Origin: Algibacter sp. L1A34
Lineage (GTDB): Bacteria; Bacteroidota; Bacteroidia; Flavobacteriales; Flavobacteriaceae
Direction of reading: 5' to 3'
NCBI RefSeq assembly: GCF_009796805.1
Contig: NZ_CP047029.1
Coordinates: 1,291,501-1,355,500 of the forward strand
Length of the DNA: 64,000 bases
The translations under genes and the position numbers were made by a program. Under the pieces are notes generated by a model, which was not told the origin of the DNA, did not search any database, and worked only from the letters and a program-made list of their open reading frames with translations. This document shows positions 8,137 through 18,105 of this stretch, piece by piece. Position 1 is the stretch's first letter. Each line of letters starts with the position of its first letter.

Positions 8137-9105
8137 ATGGCAAGAATACTTACAGGCATACAAAGCACAGGAACACCGCATTTAGGGAATATTTTAGGAG
8201 CAATTATTCCAGCAATTAAAATGGCTGATAACCCTGAAAACAATTCGTTTTTATTTATCGCAAACCTGCATACTTTAACACAAATTAAAGATGCTAAAAC
8301 CTTACGAGAAAACACGTATTCTACTGCTGCAACCTGGCTTGCTTTTGGTTTAGATGTTGAAAAAACGGTGTTTTACCGCCAAAGTGATATTCCACAAACC
8401 ACGGAATTATCTTGGTATTTAAGCTGCTTTTTCCCTTACCAACGTTTAACACTAGCACATAGTTTTAAAGATAAAGCCGACCGTTTAGATGATGTAAATG
8501 CGGGATTGTTTACATACCCAATGCTTATGGCTGCCGATATTTTATTATACGACGCCAATATTATCCCTGTTGGAAAAGACCAATTACAACATATAGAAAT
8601 GACGCGTGATGTAGCATCGCGTTTTCATGCTAAAATGGGTGAAACATTTGTATTACCAGAAGGAAAAATACAAGAAAACACCATGCTTATTCCTGGAACC
8701 AACGGTGGGAAAATGAGTAAGAGCGCTAATAATACGATTAATTTATTCTTAACAGATAAAAAATTACGCAAGCAAATTATGTCTATCGAAACAGATAGTA
8801 CAGCGCTTGAAGATCCAAAAGATTGGAGTACTTGTAACTGTTTTGCTATTTACAGCTTACTAGCAGACGATGCTCAAATTAGCGCTATGAAAGCCAATTA
8901 CGAAAATGGTAATTATGGTTACGGTCATGCTAAACAAGCGTTATTTGAATTAATAGTTGAAAAATTTGCAACGCAGCGTGAACGCTACAATTATTATATG
9001 AGTAACCTAAACGAAATTGATGCTGCTTTAGCCATTGGCGCTGAAAAAGCACGATTGGTTGCTAATGATGTATTAAGCAGAGTTCGTGAAAAGGTTGGCT
9101 ATTAA
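8137..9105 (+). CDS. trpS: tryptophanyl-tRNA synthetase
   Basis: A 322-residue class I synthetase charging tRNA-Trp. The HIGH-like signature is GTPHLGN near the N-terminus, and the KMSKS loop is GGKMSKSANN. TYPMLMAADILLYDA and the GKDQLQHIEMTRD segment match the tryptophan-pocket region. I place the start at ATG 8137 (MARILTGIQ), the canonical N-terminus, rather than at the in-frame TTG 8122, which only adds five residues. A strong promoter is upstream and a terminator hairpin follows. Confidence 0.96.
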   Translation: MARILTGIQSTGTPHLGNILGAIIPAIKMADNPENNSFLFIANLHTLTQIKDAKTLRENTYSTAATWLAFGLDVEKTVFYRQSDIPQTTELSWYLSCFFPYQRLTLAHSFKDKADRLDDVNAGLFTYPMLMAADILLYDANIIPVGKDQLQHIEMTRDVASRFHAKMGETFVLPEGKIQENTMLIPGTNGGKMSKSANNTINLFLTDKKLRKQIMSIETDSTALEDPKDWSTCNCFAIYSLLADDAQISAMKANYENGNYGYGHAKQALFELIVEKFATQRERYNYYMSNLNEIDAALAIGAEKARLVANDVLSRVREKVGY

Positions 9106-9122
9106 AATACTAGAACCCTAAA

Positions 9123-9166
9123 AGACTTGCTGAATTTTAAATATTTCGGCAAGTCTATAATTATTT
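9123..9166 (+). terminator. terminator after trpS
   Basis: AGACTTGCTGAA (9123-9134) pairs with TTCGGCAAGTCT (9145-9156) with one G-U pair, followed by a T-rich stretch (ATAATTATTTT). Confidence 0.7.
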
Positions 9167-9173
9167 TGAGTTT

Positions 9174-9983
9174 GTGACAAAACACACCAAAGACGTACAG
9201 AATAGATACGACGGCTTCCGAAAAACACCTAGTTTATGGAAAAAGGATGTGATTTTCAACATGAAGCAGTTTGAAATACATTCTAAATCTGATAAAATAG
9301 ATTTAGATATTGATGACAAACTTAGACTCGGAAAATATATAGAACGCTTAGTTTCTTTCGAATTAAGCCAAAATCTAGCGGTTAAAATACTCTCGGAAAA
9401 TCTTCAAATACAAGATGGGAAAATCACTTTAGGAGAAATTGATTGTTTACTTCTAAAGGATGAAAAACCAATTCATCTAGAGGTTATTTACAAATTTTAT
9501 GTTTATGATGCTTCGGTAGGAACTTCAGAAATAGATCATTTTATTGGTCCTAATAGAAAAGATGCTTTAATTGAAAAGTTGAAAAAACTTAGCGAAAAGC
9601 AATTGCCATTACTTTATTCTAAAAGCTGTGAACCTTACTTAGAAAACTTAGGTTTAAGAGCTTCAGAAATTGATCAACAAGTTTATTTTAAAGCGCAATT
9701 ATTTATTCCTTTTGGAGAAAAAATAAACTTATCTATTCTAAATCCAGAATGTGTTGTTGGGTATTATATAAAAAAAGAAAATCTATCTCAATTTTTAGAT
9801 TACAAATTTTACATTCCCCAAAAAATAGACTGGATTATTGAGCCGCATACGCAAGTAGATTGGTTAAATTATTCTGCCTTTACCGAAGTTGTAAACCCCA
9901 TTTTAGAACGGAAATTTTCACCCATTTTCTGGTTAAAACATCCAAATGGTATACTAAACAAGTCCTTTTTAGTTTGGTGGTAA
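9174..9983 (+). CDS. DUF1853 family protein, possible nuclease fold
   Basis: A 269-residue protein matching DUF1853: NRYDGFRKTPSLW at the N-terminus, LRLGKYIERLVSFEL, then GEIDCLL, PIHLEVIYKFYV, and FIGPNRKDALIEKL. The order Glu - Asp - Glu-x(n)-Lys resembles the active-site layout of PD-(D/E)XK nucleases, to which I believe this family has been related; activity is unproven. The start is a GTG (9174) after the trpS terminator; the next in-frame ATG (9261) would delete the conserved N-terminal motif. The last codons form one arm of a terminator hairpin. Confidence 0.75.
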   Translation: MTKHTKDVQNRYDGFRKTPSLWKKDVIFNMKQFEIHSKSDKIDLDIDDKLRLGKYIERLVSFELSQNLAVKILSENLQIQDGKITLGEIDCLLLKDEKPIHLEVIYKFYVYDASVGTSEIDHFIGPNRKDALIEKLKKLSEKQLPLLYSKSCEPYLENLGLRASEIDQQVYFKAQLFIPFGEKINLSILNPECVVGYYIKKENLSQFLDYKFYIPQKIDWIIEPHTQVDWLNYSAFTEVVNPILERKFSPIFWLKHPNGILNKSFLVWW

Positions 9984-10002
9984 AACACCAAACTTTATTT
10001 AA
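9971..10002 (+). terminator. terminator overlapping the end of the DUF1853 gene
   Basis: AGTTTGGTG (9971-9979), loop GTAAAA containing the TAA stop, CACCAAACT (9986-9994), then TTATTT. The left arm encodes the last residues of the protein. Confidence 0.6.
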
Positions 10003-12064
10003 AATATATAAACTTTAACAAAACCCTATTTGTTAAAATATTAAATCGAACAAACCTATTAAAAACAATGTATTTATAAATAAAATAAGCCGGAAACAAT
10101 CTCGCTAACAACCTATTCTTTTTAAAAATTACAGGTTCAATTTTTGTAACATATCGAAAAACAAGTTCTGGGGTTAACAGGAAATTTTTAAACAATTTTT
10201 TAAAACTAATATCATCATTTATTTTGTATGCAATACCCACATTATTCGTTCCAATATTCTGATAAAAACCAGAATTCAAAATCTGTATAAATTTTAGTTT
10301 TCTGTTACTATAAAATAACCCACTATATAAGGCCTTTTTTGAAATTAAACCCTGCACCATATCTTGATTATAACAGATGCTTTCTAATTGTTTCAATAAA
10401 AACAAATGAACTTTAAACATCTCGTTCTGATGTTCTAAAATATATTTTTCATACAGAGACTTTTCGTTTTGATTATAGTATTCAATAGCATAATTTGGCA
10501 AATCTTTAGAGTAACCAACAACACTACCGTGGTTAGCTGATGCAAATTGCTCATAATATTGGCTATTTGCCTTTAAAATATTATCATCATAATTACTATA
10601 CGGTAAAATAGAAAACAATAATCCGTACCGCTTAGTACTTTCCGTTATACCGTAATTTTCCTTAACACCTAAATAATACCCTATTACAGGTATTTCTTCT
10701 TGAAAAAATTGATAAAGTGCGTCTTGCATTGTACCTCCCCAACCAATATCAACAATATGCATCCCTGCTTTTTCAATTTGAACATCAAAAGATTCTACAT
10801 AAGTTTTAAAGGCAGAAATATTAGACTTCCGGTGCTTATCATAAAAACTTTTAAAAGATACATTTAACTTTAACTTATTAAAATCATCGGACTCAAAAAA
10901 GCTTTTAAATCCCATGTTAAGATCTAAATTCAACTCATTAACAACTTTCAGTTTAATATTTTGAGGGCAGTTTAAAAAGGTAAAAAAGTCGCTTAAAGTC
11001 ATTTCGGGGTAGTTCTCTAAAAGGTAACTAAAACCTTCAGAATCTAGCTCTTTAAGACTAATTTGCATCGCAGCTTGCCTTGATATCTTTAAATAATGGG
11101 AGTTTGTTTTAAACGTTTCGCTTAAGCCATGATATTTTTGATATGAATCAAATATTCTTTTCAAGAATTGACCTTCCCTTGATAAAAAAAATAAATTTTT
11201 AACTCCATCTTTTTTACACTTATTATACAATCTTTCCGCAAAAAAATGATAAAAAAGAATATACTCCGTAAATGGCATCGCGTCTTTTTTATTACAATTT
11301 TTATAGACCTTTTTTATTATCTTTTTTAGTTTTTTATTCTCGTTACCAATTTTGTTGAATTGGTTTTTTCTTAAATATTTTTGATGAGGTAAAAGGCAAG
11401 CATTAAGTCCGGATTTTATAGCGTTATCATAATCGCTTACTTTATTATCACCAACCATTAAAACCTTACTTGAATCTAATAAAAGGTTAGATGTTAGAGC
11501 ACCATAAATAGTTCCTTTTTGCTTGCTTTCTCCCAATGAAGATGAGCTAAAAACAGCCTTAAACAAATCTAAAACACCATGATACTTCAACATCTTTTTA
11601 AATAAAGATATAGAGCCATAAAAATCTGAAACTAAATATATGGTACCTCCATTTTTATTAAAATCTCTCAAAAAATCAATCATCTGACTATTAAGATACT
11701 GAACTCCCGTTTCGGATTTTAAATCGGCTTTTTCAAAATAGTCAAAAAATTGTTTTTTATCTACATCACAAATAATATCGTTATTAACTAACCTACTGTA
11801 GACTTCTCCCTTTAAAACATCATACTCAATTTCTAAGCTATTTTTATTTAGTTTACCAGATAAATAACTTACAGCCTCTTGCCTAATAAAGTAAAGCGTT
11901 TCAATAGAAATATTTAAACCAAACTCTCTTATCATGTGCTTTGCCCATATTTTAATCACATAATTAGGGTGAACATCTCGATGAACTAAAGTGTCGAAAT
12001 AATCAGTAAAAAGAATTTTTATCTCCTTTTTTTGAATTTCAAGCTTTAATTTACTGACAGGCAT
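9995..12064 (-). CDS. large HAD-superfamily protein of surface-polysaccharide type (COG5610-like)
   Basis: A 689-residue protein. The N-terminal HAD domain (about 15-225) shows TDYFDTLVHRD with the nucleophile Asp, YLVSDFYG, and MVGDNKVSDYDNA with the late acidic motif. The second part carries FLSREGQFLKRI and YLKISRQAA, patterns I know from HAD proteins encoded in capsule and O-antigen loci. Its substrate is unknown. Codon use is very AT-rich and rich in Lys/Asn/Phe. It follows prolyl oligopeptidase by 26 bases on the same strand and converges with DUF1853; no glycosyltransferases are nearby, so it looks like a stray accessory gene. Confidence 0.6.
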   Translation of the reverse strand: MPVSKLKLEIQKKEIKILFTDYFDTLVHRDVHPNYVIKIWAKHMIREFGLNISIETLYFIRQEAVSYLSGKLNKNSLEIEYDVLKGEVYSRLVNNDIICDVDKKQFFDYFEKADLKSETGVQYLNSQMIDFLRDFNKNGGTIYLVSDFYGSISLFKKMLKYHGVLDLFKAVFSSSSLGESKQKGTIYGALTSNLLLDSSKVLMVGDNKVSDYDNAIKSGLNACLLPHQKYLRKNQFNKIGNENKKLKKIIKKVYKNCNKKDAMPFTEYILFYHFFAERLYNKCKKDGVKNLFFLSREGQFLKRIFDSYQKYHGLSETFKTNSHYLKISRQAAMQISLKELDSEGFSYLLENYPEMTLSDFFTFLNCPQNIKLKVVNELNLDLNMGFKSFFESDDFNKLKLNVSFKSFYDKHRKSNISAFKTYVESFDVQIEKAGMHIVDIGWGGTMQDALYQFFQEEIPVIGYYLGVKENYGITESTKRYGLLFSILPYSNYDDNILKANSQYYEQFASANHGSVVGYSKDLPNYAIEYYNQNEKSLYEKYILEHQNEMFKVHLFLLKQLESICYNQDMVQGLISKKALYSGLFYSNRKLKFIQILNSGFYQNIGTNNVGIAYKINDDISFKKLFKNFLLTPELVFRYVTKIEPVIFKKNRLLARLFPAYFIYKYIVFNRFVRFNILTNRVLLKFIYFK

Positions 12065-12090
12065 AAGTTTTATTTTTAACTCTAATTAAC

Positions 12091-14232
12091 TTACAAAGAT
12101 AGCTCTTTAAACCCCATATTATAAAAAGTAAAACCATAAATATCAGCATATTGCTCAATAGTTTTACTTATTGGAGTTCCTGCACCGTGGCCTGCATCGG
12201 TTTCAATACGAATTAATATTGGGTTGCGTCCTGCTTGTTTGCTTTGCAATTCGGCAGCAAATTTAAAACTGTGAGCTGGCACCACACGATCATCATGATC
12301 TCCAGTAGTAATTAAAGTTGCTGGGTATTCTATACCAAATTTCACATTATGCACGGGAGAATAGCCTTTTAAATACTCAAACATAGTTTTATCATCTTCA
12401 GCCGTTCCATAATCGTATGCCCAACCAGCTCCTGCGGTAAACGTATGATAACGTAACATATCTAAAACACCAACGGCAGGCAAAGCTACTTTTGCCAAAT
12501 CTGGACGCTGCGTCATAGTTGCTCCAACAAGTAAACCTCCGTTAGAACCGCCTCTAATTGCTAAATAATTTGTAGATGTATATTTTTGAGCCTTTAAATA
12601 TTCCGCTGCAGCGATAAAATCATCAAATACATTTTGCTTTTTTTGTTGTGTTCCGGCATCGTGCCAAGCTTTTCCGTACTCACCACCACCACGAAGATTG
12701 GCTACCGCGTAGATACCGCCTTGCTCCATCCAAACAGCATTTGGTGTGCTAAACGATGGCGTTAAGCTCACATTAAACCCTCCATAACCATATAAAATAG
12801 TTGGATTTTTACCGTTCAATTCCAATCCTTTTTTATGCGTAATCATCATTGGTATTTTTGTTCCATCTTTAGATGTGTAAAATACTTGATGGCTTTCAAA
12901 ATCAGCACTATTAAATGCAATAGCAGATTTTCGGTACAACTTAACCACTCCAGAGTCCGCATTTAATGTATAAGTTGTCACCGGTGTATTGTAATTGGTA
13001 AACGAGAAGTAATTAGTTTTCTCTTCTTTTTTACCACCAAAACCACTTGCAGTTCCAAGGCCTGGTAACTCAATATCTCTAATAAATTTACCACTATAAT
13101 CGTATTGTTTAACTTTAGAAATAGCATCAATCATATATGTCGCATAAAAATAACCACCCCCTTTAGAAATGGATAACACATGCTCGGCTTCTGGAATAAA
13201 ATCTACCCAATGTTCTGGGGTTGGATTTGCAGCATCTACCGTTACTATTTTTTCGTTCGGGGCATTTAAATTAGTTACCAAATACAACATACTTCCTTCG
13301 TTTTCTAAAACTCCAGTATCACTATCTGTATGATCTAAAATAGAAACAAACTTACTATTTGGCACTGATAAATCTTTTATTAAAAGCTTGTTTCCAGAGG
13401 TTGAAATACGCGGCGCTATAAACAGATATCTATTATCTTCGGAAACGTTAGCGTAGATATAGCGGTGTTTTTCTTCGGGTGTTCCACCAAAAATTAATTC
13501 GTCTGTACTTTGTGCTGTTCCTAATTTATGATAGTATACTTTATGTTGATCGGTTTTAGCCGAAAGCTCACTTCCTTTGGGCTTATCGTAACTAGAATAA
13601 TAAAAACCTTCATTTTTGTACCATGATAACTGTGTGAATTTCACATCAATTAGCGTGTCTTCTATGATGTCTTTAGACTCTACATCCATAATTAGAATTT
13701 TTCGCCAATCGCTTCCTCCTTCAGAAATAGTATAGGCTAAAATTTTTCCGTTTTTAGAAAAACTTATTGCTCCTAAAGATACTGTTCCATCTTCTTTAAA
13801 CGTATTCGGGTCTAAAAAAACCGTTGCCGTTTTAGAATCGCCCCCTTTTTTAAAACGATAAAGAACACTTTGATTTTGTAAACCATCATTTTTATAAAAA
13901 TACGTGTAATCGCCCTCATTAAAAGGAGCGCTTACTTTTCCGTAATTCCATAATTTGGATAAGCGATTTTTTAATGCTTCCCTAAAAGGGATTTTATCCA
14001 AATATGCGTTTGTAGCCACGTTTTCGGCCTTTACCCAAGCTTCGGTTTCTTCACTTCTATCATCTTCTAACCAACGGTATGGGTCTTTTACCTCAACATC
14101 AAAATAAGTATCAATAGTATCTACAGTTTTTGTTTCTGGGTAACTCACAACAATATCTTTTTTTTCTGTTTTATCATTTCCGCAAGCGACTAACAAGCTT
14201 AATGAGAAAAACGTTAACACTATTTTTTTCAT
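12091..14232 (-). CDS. prolyl oligopeptidase (S9A), lipoprotein
   Basis: A 713-residue exported serine peptidase cleaving after proline in peptides. The N-terminus is a lipoprotein signal (SLLVACGN). A seven-bladed beta-propeller region (about 85-430) precedes the alpha/beta-hydrolase domain. The nucleophile Ser563 lies in RGGSNGGLL, the catalytic Asp in GDHDDRV (about 647-648) and His682 in [20 protein letters not shown] at the N-terminus is also diagnostic. Length matches the family. A -7-like box TATTTTTG (minus, 14253-14260) is upstream. Confidence 0.95.
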   Translation of the reverse strand: MKKIVLTFFSLSLLVACGNDKTEKKDIVVSYPETKTVDTIDTYFDVEVKDPYRWLEDDRSEETEAWVKAENVATNAYLDKIPFREALKNRLSKLWNYGKVSAPFNEGDYTYFYKNDGLQNQSVLYRFKKGGDSKTATVFLDPNTFKEDGTVSLGAISFSKNGKILAYTISEGGSDWRKILIMDVESKDIIEDTLIDVKFTQLSWYKNEGFYYSSYDKPKGSELSAKTDQHKVYYHKLGTAQSTDELIFGGTPEEKHRYIYANVSEDNRYLFIAPRISTSGNKLLIKDLSVPNSKFVSILDHTDSDTGVLENEGSMLYLVTNLNAPNEKIVTVDAANPTPEHWVDFIPEAEHVLSISKGGGYFYATYMIDAISKVKQYDYSGKFIRDIELPGLGTASGFGGKKEEKTNYFSFTNYNTPVTTYTLNADSGVVKLYRKSAIAFNSADFESHQVFYTSKDGTKIPMMITHKKGLELNGKNPTILYGYGGFNVSLTPSFSTPNAVWMEQGGIYAVANLRGGGEYGKAWHDAGTQQKKQNVFDDFIAAAEYLKAQKYTSTNYLAIRGGSNGGLLVGATMTQRPDLAKVALPAVGVLDMLRYHTFTAGAGWAYDYGTAEDDKTMFEYLKGYSPVHNVKFGIEYPATLITTGDHDDRVVPAHSFKFAAELQSKQAGRNPILIRIETDAGHGAGTPISKTIEQYADIYGFTFYNMGFKELSL

Positions 14233-14252
14233 GATTTATTATATTAATCATT

Positions 14253-14260
14253 CAAAAATA
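14253..14260 (-). promoter_or_regulatory. -7 element of prolyl oligopeptidase gene
   Basis: The minus strand reads TATTTTTG, a full match to TAnnTTTG, 20 bases upstream of the start codon at 14232. A -33 box was not clear. Confidence 0.4.
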
Positions 14261-14359
14261 CGCAAAAAACACAAGCTAAAGCTCTAGATTTATTCAATAA
14301 TTATGGAATTAAAATGCGGTATAATTATATATTTGACAATGTTATTCAAAACCCTAATG

Positions 14360-15316
14360 ATGAAAAAAACAGTGCTACTCGTATTATCCATCGCATCGTA
14401 TTTCAGTATGTTTTCTCAAGCTGAAATAACCGAAAATGAAATAAAAGACCATATAGAATTTTTAATATTAGATAAAAACGGCGGAAGATTTCCAGGAGAA
14501 AAAGGCGCTAAACGTGTTGTGAAATATATTAAAAAAGAGTTTAAAACTATAGGCTTAAAATCTTTAAGTAAAAATTACGAACAGCGTTTTAAAGCCAAAT
14601 TACGAGTTGATAAAGGTCTAGACGAAAAACCAGAAGTAACCACCTGTAATGTTGTTGGTTTTATTGAAGGGAATGATCCCGAATTAAAAAACGAATTCAT
14701 TGTCTTAGGAGCGCATTACGACCATTTGGGACTTGGTGGACCATCGTCCAAATCGGATAAAAGAGGCGTGGTGTATCATGGTGCTGATGATAACGCTAGC
14801 GGAACTGCCGCTTTATTAGAAATTGCAGAAAAATTAATTTCAAAACAAGACCAACTAAAACGAAGTGTTTTATTTATTGCTTTTGGAGCCGAAGAACAAG
14901 GCTTGCTAGGAAGTAAATATTTTACAGAAAACCCGCTAATTCCACTTTCTCAAATAAAATTAATGATTAACATGGATATGGTTGGTCGATTAAACGAGAA
15001 AAAACATGTATATGCTGGGGGCGCAGGCACATTTACTGATGGTGTGGATTTTATGAAGAATCTCGGAAAATCTTTAGGCTTAAACCCTATAGTTCATGCA
15101 GGGTCTGTTGGCGGTTCCGATCATGTTTCTTTCTATAAGAAAAACATATCGGTTTTAGGTGTACATACTGGCGGGCATCCGCAATACCACACACCCGAAG
15201 ACACTTTAGAACTTATAAATTTAGAAGGTGAAAAACTGGTTTGCGAATATATTTTTCAAACTATTTTAAACAAAGCTTCAACACCTGATAATATTGAATT
15301 TATAAACCAAGATTAA
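14360..15316 (+). CDS. exported M28 family zinc aminopeptidase
   Basis: A 318-residue protein from ATG 14360, chosen because a clean signal peptide (MKKTVLLVLSIASYFSMFSQ) begins there; an upstream in-frame ATG (14303) would add 19 residues before it. The zinc-peptidase ligand pattern is complete: GAHYDHLG (His), ADDNASGTAALLE (Asp), EEQGLLGS (Glu-Glu), NMDMVGR (Asp) and QYHTPEDT (His). It should release N-terminal amino acids from peptides in the periplasm or outside. Divergent from prolyl oligopeptidase; the two share a short regulatory gap. Confidence 0.92.
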   Translation: MKKTVLLVLSIASYFSMFSQAEITENEIKDHIEFLILDKNGGRFPGEKGAKRVVKYIKKEFKTIGLKSLSKNYEQRFKAKLRVDKGLDEKPEVTTCNVVGFIEGNDPELKNEFIVLGAHYDHLGLGGPSSKSDKRGVVYHGADDNASGTAALLEIAEKLISKQDQLKRSVLFIAFGAEEQGLLGSKYFTENPLIPLSQIKLMINMDMVGRLNEKKHVYAGGAGTFTDGVDFMKNLGKSLGLNPIVHAGSVGGSDHVSFYKKNISVLGVHTGGHPQYHTPEDTLELINLEGEKLVCEYIFQTILNKASTPDNIEFINQD

Positions 15317-15320
15317 CACC

Positions 15321-15356
15321 AAAAAAAAGCTCCTGTAAAATTTACAGGAGCTTAAA
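15321..15356 (-). terminator. terminator of asd
   Basis: AAGCTCCTGTAAA (15327-15339) and TTTACAGGAGCTT (15341-15353) form a near-perfect inverted repeat. The eight A at 15321-15328 give a U run only on the minus strand. Confidence 0.85.
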
Positions 15357-15375
15357 ATATTTAAAAAAGTGTAAA

Positions 15376-16365
15376 TTACACTAAGTTATTTGCTACTAAA
15401 TATTCAGCAATTTGTACGGTGTTTGTTGCAGCACCTTTACGTAAGTTATCGGCAACAATCCACATATTTAATGTATTTGGTTGTGTTTCATCTCTTCTTA
15501 ATCTTCCAACAAAAACCTCATCTTTATCGTGTGCAAAAATTGGCATAGGATAAACGTTTTTAGAAGTATCATCCTGAAGTACAACTCCTGGCATTTCGCT
15601 TAATAATTTACGAACATCGGCTAAATCGAAATCATTCTCAAATTCTACATTTACAGATTCAGAATGTCCTCCAGCTGTAGGAATACGTACCGCTGTAGCA
15701 GATACAGAAAATGAACGATCGTTAAATATTTTTTGAGGCTCATTAGCCAATTTCATTTCTTCTTTGGTGTATCCATTTTCTAAAAACACATCGCAATGTG
15801 GCAATGCATTTCTACCAATTGGATAAGGATAAGCCATTTCGCCTTCAATACCAGCAATTTCGTTTTCTAGTTGCTTTACAGCTTTTACACCAGTCCCGGA
15901 AACAGATTGGTATGTAGAAACAACAACACGCTTCATTTTATATTTTGAATGTAGCGGCGCCAAAGCCATCACCATTTGGATGGTAGAGCAGTTTGGGTTT
16001 GCTATAATTTTATCCTCTTTTGTTAATTCGCTTGCATTAATTTCTGGAACCACTAATTTTTTAGTTGGATCCATTCTCCATGCAGAAGAATTATCGACTA
16101 CCGTTGTACCAACTGCAGCAAATTTAGGTGCCCATTCTTCAGATGTTTCACCACCAGCAGAAAAGATAGCGATATGTGGCTTTGCAGCAACAGCATCGGC
16201 TAAACCAATAACAGTATATTCTTTATTTTTGAAAGTTAATTTTTTTCCAACAGAACGCTCTGAAGCAACCAATAATAATTCGGTAACAGGAAAGTTACGT
16301 TCTTCTAAAACCTTTAGCATCACCTCACCTACCATTCCAGTAGCGCCTACAACTGCTATTTTCAT
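15376..16365 (-). CDS. asd: aspartate-semialdehyde dehydrogenase
   Basis: A 329-residue NADPH enzyme reducing aspartyl-phosphate to the semialdehyde for lysine/DAP, threonine and methionine synthesis. The N-terminal nucleotide-binding loop is GATGMVGEVM (8-17), catalytic Cys126 sits in ANPNCSTIQM, and GGHSESVNVEF contains the catalytic His. Normal family length. A -7 element TAATTTTG (minus, 16394-16401) lies just upstream and a strong terminator follows, so it is probably transcribed alone. Confidence 0.97.
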   Translation of the reverse strand: MKIAVVGATGMVGEVMLKVLEERNFPVTELLLVASERSVGKKLTFKNKEYTVIGLADAVAAKPHIAIFSAGGETSEEWAPKFAAVGTTVVDNSSAWRMDPTKKLVVPEINASELTKEDKIIANPNCSTIQMVMALAPLHSKYKMKRVVVSTYQSVSGTGVKAVKQLENEIAGIEGEMAYPYPIGRNALPHCDVFLENGYTKEEMKLANEPQKIFNDRSFSVSATAVRIPTAGGHSESVNVEFENDFDLADVRKLLSEMPGVVLQDDTSKNVYPMPIFAHDKDEVFVGRLRRDETQPNTLNMWIVADNLRKGAATNTVQIAEYLVANNLV

Positions 16366-16393
16366 AATTCTTTATTTATTAAAATTCTGTTAG

Positions 16394-16401
16394 CAAAATT
16401 A
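16394..16401 (-). promoter_or_regulatory. -7 element of asd
   Basis: The minus strand reads TAATTTTG, a full match to TAnnTTTG, 28 bases before the asd start codon. No -33 element is obvious. Confidence 0.4.
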
Positions 16402-16425
16402 AGTATTAATTCCATTTTAAAATCT

Positions 16426-16462
16426 AAAAAAAGCCCTCATTTTATAAAAATGAGGGCTTTTT
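16426..16462 (-). terminator. terminator of mscL
   Basis: AAAAAAGCCCTCATTTT and AAATGAGGGCTTTTTT form a long stem with a 2-3 base loop; A-rich and T-rich flanks would work in both directions, but mscL is the only gene reading into it. Confidence 0.9.
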
Positions 16463-16500
16463 AACAACAAATAACAGCGTGTTAAATATTTAACAGATTG

Positions 16501-16908
16501 TTATTTTTTAAGTAAATCTCTAATTTCAGCAAGTAAATCTTCTTGAGATGGTCCAGCTGGAGCTTCTTCTTTAACCTCTACTGGTTTCTTTGTTTTATTA
16601 TATGCTTTTACAATTAAGAACATTACAAGACCTACAATAATTAAATTAACAATAGTGTTAATCCAAGCACCATACATAATTGCATTTTCTGCAGTAGTTA
16701 CCGCACCTTCAGCATTAACTGCTGCTTCTGTTAATACAATCTTCATGTTAGCAAAATCGGTTCCTCCTGTAAAATGACCAACAACCGGCATTACAATATT
16801 ATCAACGAAACCTTTTACAACTCCACCAATAGCTCCTGCCATGATAACAGCGACAGCAAACTCTATAACGTTGCCACCTGTAATAAACTCTTTAAATTCT
16901 TTAAGCAT
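16501..16908 (-). CDS. mscL: large-conductance mechanosensitive channel
   Basis: A 135-residue MscL, which opens under membrane tension to release solutes in hypo-osmotic shock. The N-terminal FKEFITGGNVIEFAVAVI leads into TM1 (about 15-42). A short periplasmic loop containing GGTDFANM follows, then TM2 (about 78-103) and the cytoplasmic helix EDLLAEIRDLLKK that bundles the pentamer. Length and motifs are typical. It stands between asd and alr on the same strand, with its own terminator. Confidence 0.97.
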   Translation of the reverse strand: MLKEFKEFITGGNVIEFAVAVIMAGAIGGVVKGFVDNIVMPVVGHFTGGTDFANMKIVLTEAAVNAEGAVTTAENAIMYGAWINTIVNLIIVGLVMFLIVKAYNKTKKPVEVKEEAPAGPSQEDLLAEIRDLLKK

Positions 16909-16995
16909 AATTTTAAATTTTATAATTTTCTTGGTTAATAATAATTAAGACCCCAATATAGTTAAAAAGTCACAGTCTTAATAAAATGTATTCAC

Positions 16996-18105
16996 TTAAG
17001 CTTCAATAATTCGTCGCTTTACTCGCTGGGAAATACTCGTTATCAGCTCATAAGAGATTGTGTTTGCCGTTTGTGCTAAAGTTTCTGCGGTAGAATTAGC
17101 ATCGAAAACAATAACCTCATCACCCTCACTACAATCTATATCCGTAACATCCACCATAATCATGTCCATACAAACATTACCAATTATGGCTGCTTTTTTA
17201 TTATTTATAGTAACAAAGCCTTTACCGTTTCCGTAAATTCTACCAATACCATCGGCATGACCAATTGGTATAGTTGCACTTCTTAATACGGAATCACTTT
17301 TAAAAGCACGATTATAACCAACAGTTTCGCCCTTTTCTAATTGATGAATTTGTGAAATGGCCGTTTTTAATGTCGCAATAGGTTTAAAATTTTTATTTTC
17401 TTCTTCGGAATTTCCAAAACCGTACAATCCAATACCGCTACGCACCATATTAAATTGTGCTTCAGGATAATTTAAAATCCCTGAAGTATTACACATATGA
17501 AGCATGGGTTTGAAACCAAAAACGACTTCAAAATTATAAGCAATCGTTTTAAAAATATCAATTTGATTTAAAGTGAACACTTTTTCTTCTAAATCTTCAC
17601 TCGCAGCTAAATGCGAAAAGATAGATTTTACAGCAATATTTTTGGTTTCACCTATAATATTATGAATCATTTCAACATCACCATGCCAAAAGCCCAATCT
17701 ATTCAAACCCGTATTAAACTTAATATGAATAGGGTAGTTTTGTGTTTTTTCCGCGGAAGCGATATCAATAAATTCTTTTAATATTTTTGAATTATAAATA
17801 CTTGGTTCTAAATCATTTTCAATTAAGATTTTGAAATTAACAGTTTGTGGGTGTAGCACTAAAATAGGCTTAGTAACACCCGATTTTCTTAATGCAACAC
17901 CTTCATCGATATAAGCTACAGCAAAATAATCGACTCCAAGATTTTCTAAATAATTTGCTATTTCCGAAGCTTCATTACCATAGGCAAATGCCTTTACAAC
18001 CGCTAAAAACAGTGTGTCCTTATTAAGTCTCGATTTTAAATACTCAAAATTATGTTTTAGTTTTTTTAAATCGATCTCAAGAACAGTTTCTTTTGCTTTA
18101 GACAT
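16996..18105 (-). CDS. alr: alanine racemase
   Basis: A 369-residue PLP enzyme making D-alanine for peptidoglycan. The PLP lysine is Lys38 in [15 protein letters not shown] carries the catalytic Tyr of the second domain, and [14 protein letters not shown] is conserved. Its start overlaps the last 8 bases of tdk, so the two are cotranscribed. The coding sequence carries a GC-rich palindrome TTCCGCGGAA (17749-17758), out of character with the surrounding AT-rich codons and shared with another gene in this window. Confidence 0.96.
   Translation of the reverse strand: MSKAKETVLEIDLKKLKHNFEYLKSRLNKDTLFLAVVKAFAYGNEASEIANYLENLGVDYFAVAYIDEGVALRKSGVTKPILVLHPQTVNFKILIENDLEPSIYNSKILKEFIDIASAEKTQNYPIHIKFNTGLNRLGFWHGDVEMIHNIIGETKNIAVKSIFSHLAASEDLEEKVFTLNQIDIFKTIAYNFEVVFGFKPMLHMCNTSGILNYPEAQFNMVRSGIGLYGFGNSEEENKNFKPIATLKTAISQIHQLEKGETVGYNRAFKSDSVLRSATIPIGHADGIGRIYGNGKGFVTINNKKAAIIGNVCMDMIMVDVTDIDCSEGDEVIVFDANSTAETLAQTANTISYELITSISQRVKRRIIEA

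Noticed and set aside
14303-14359. N-terminal extension of the M28 peptidase
   Set aside because: It precedes a complete signal peptide starting at 14360 and would disable export.
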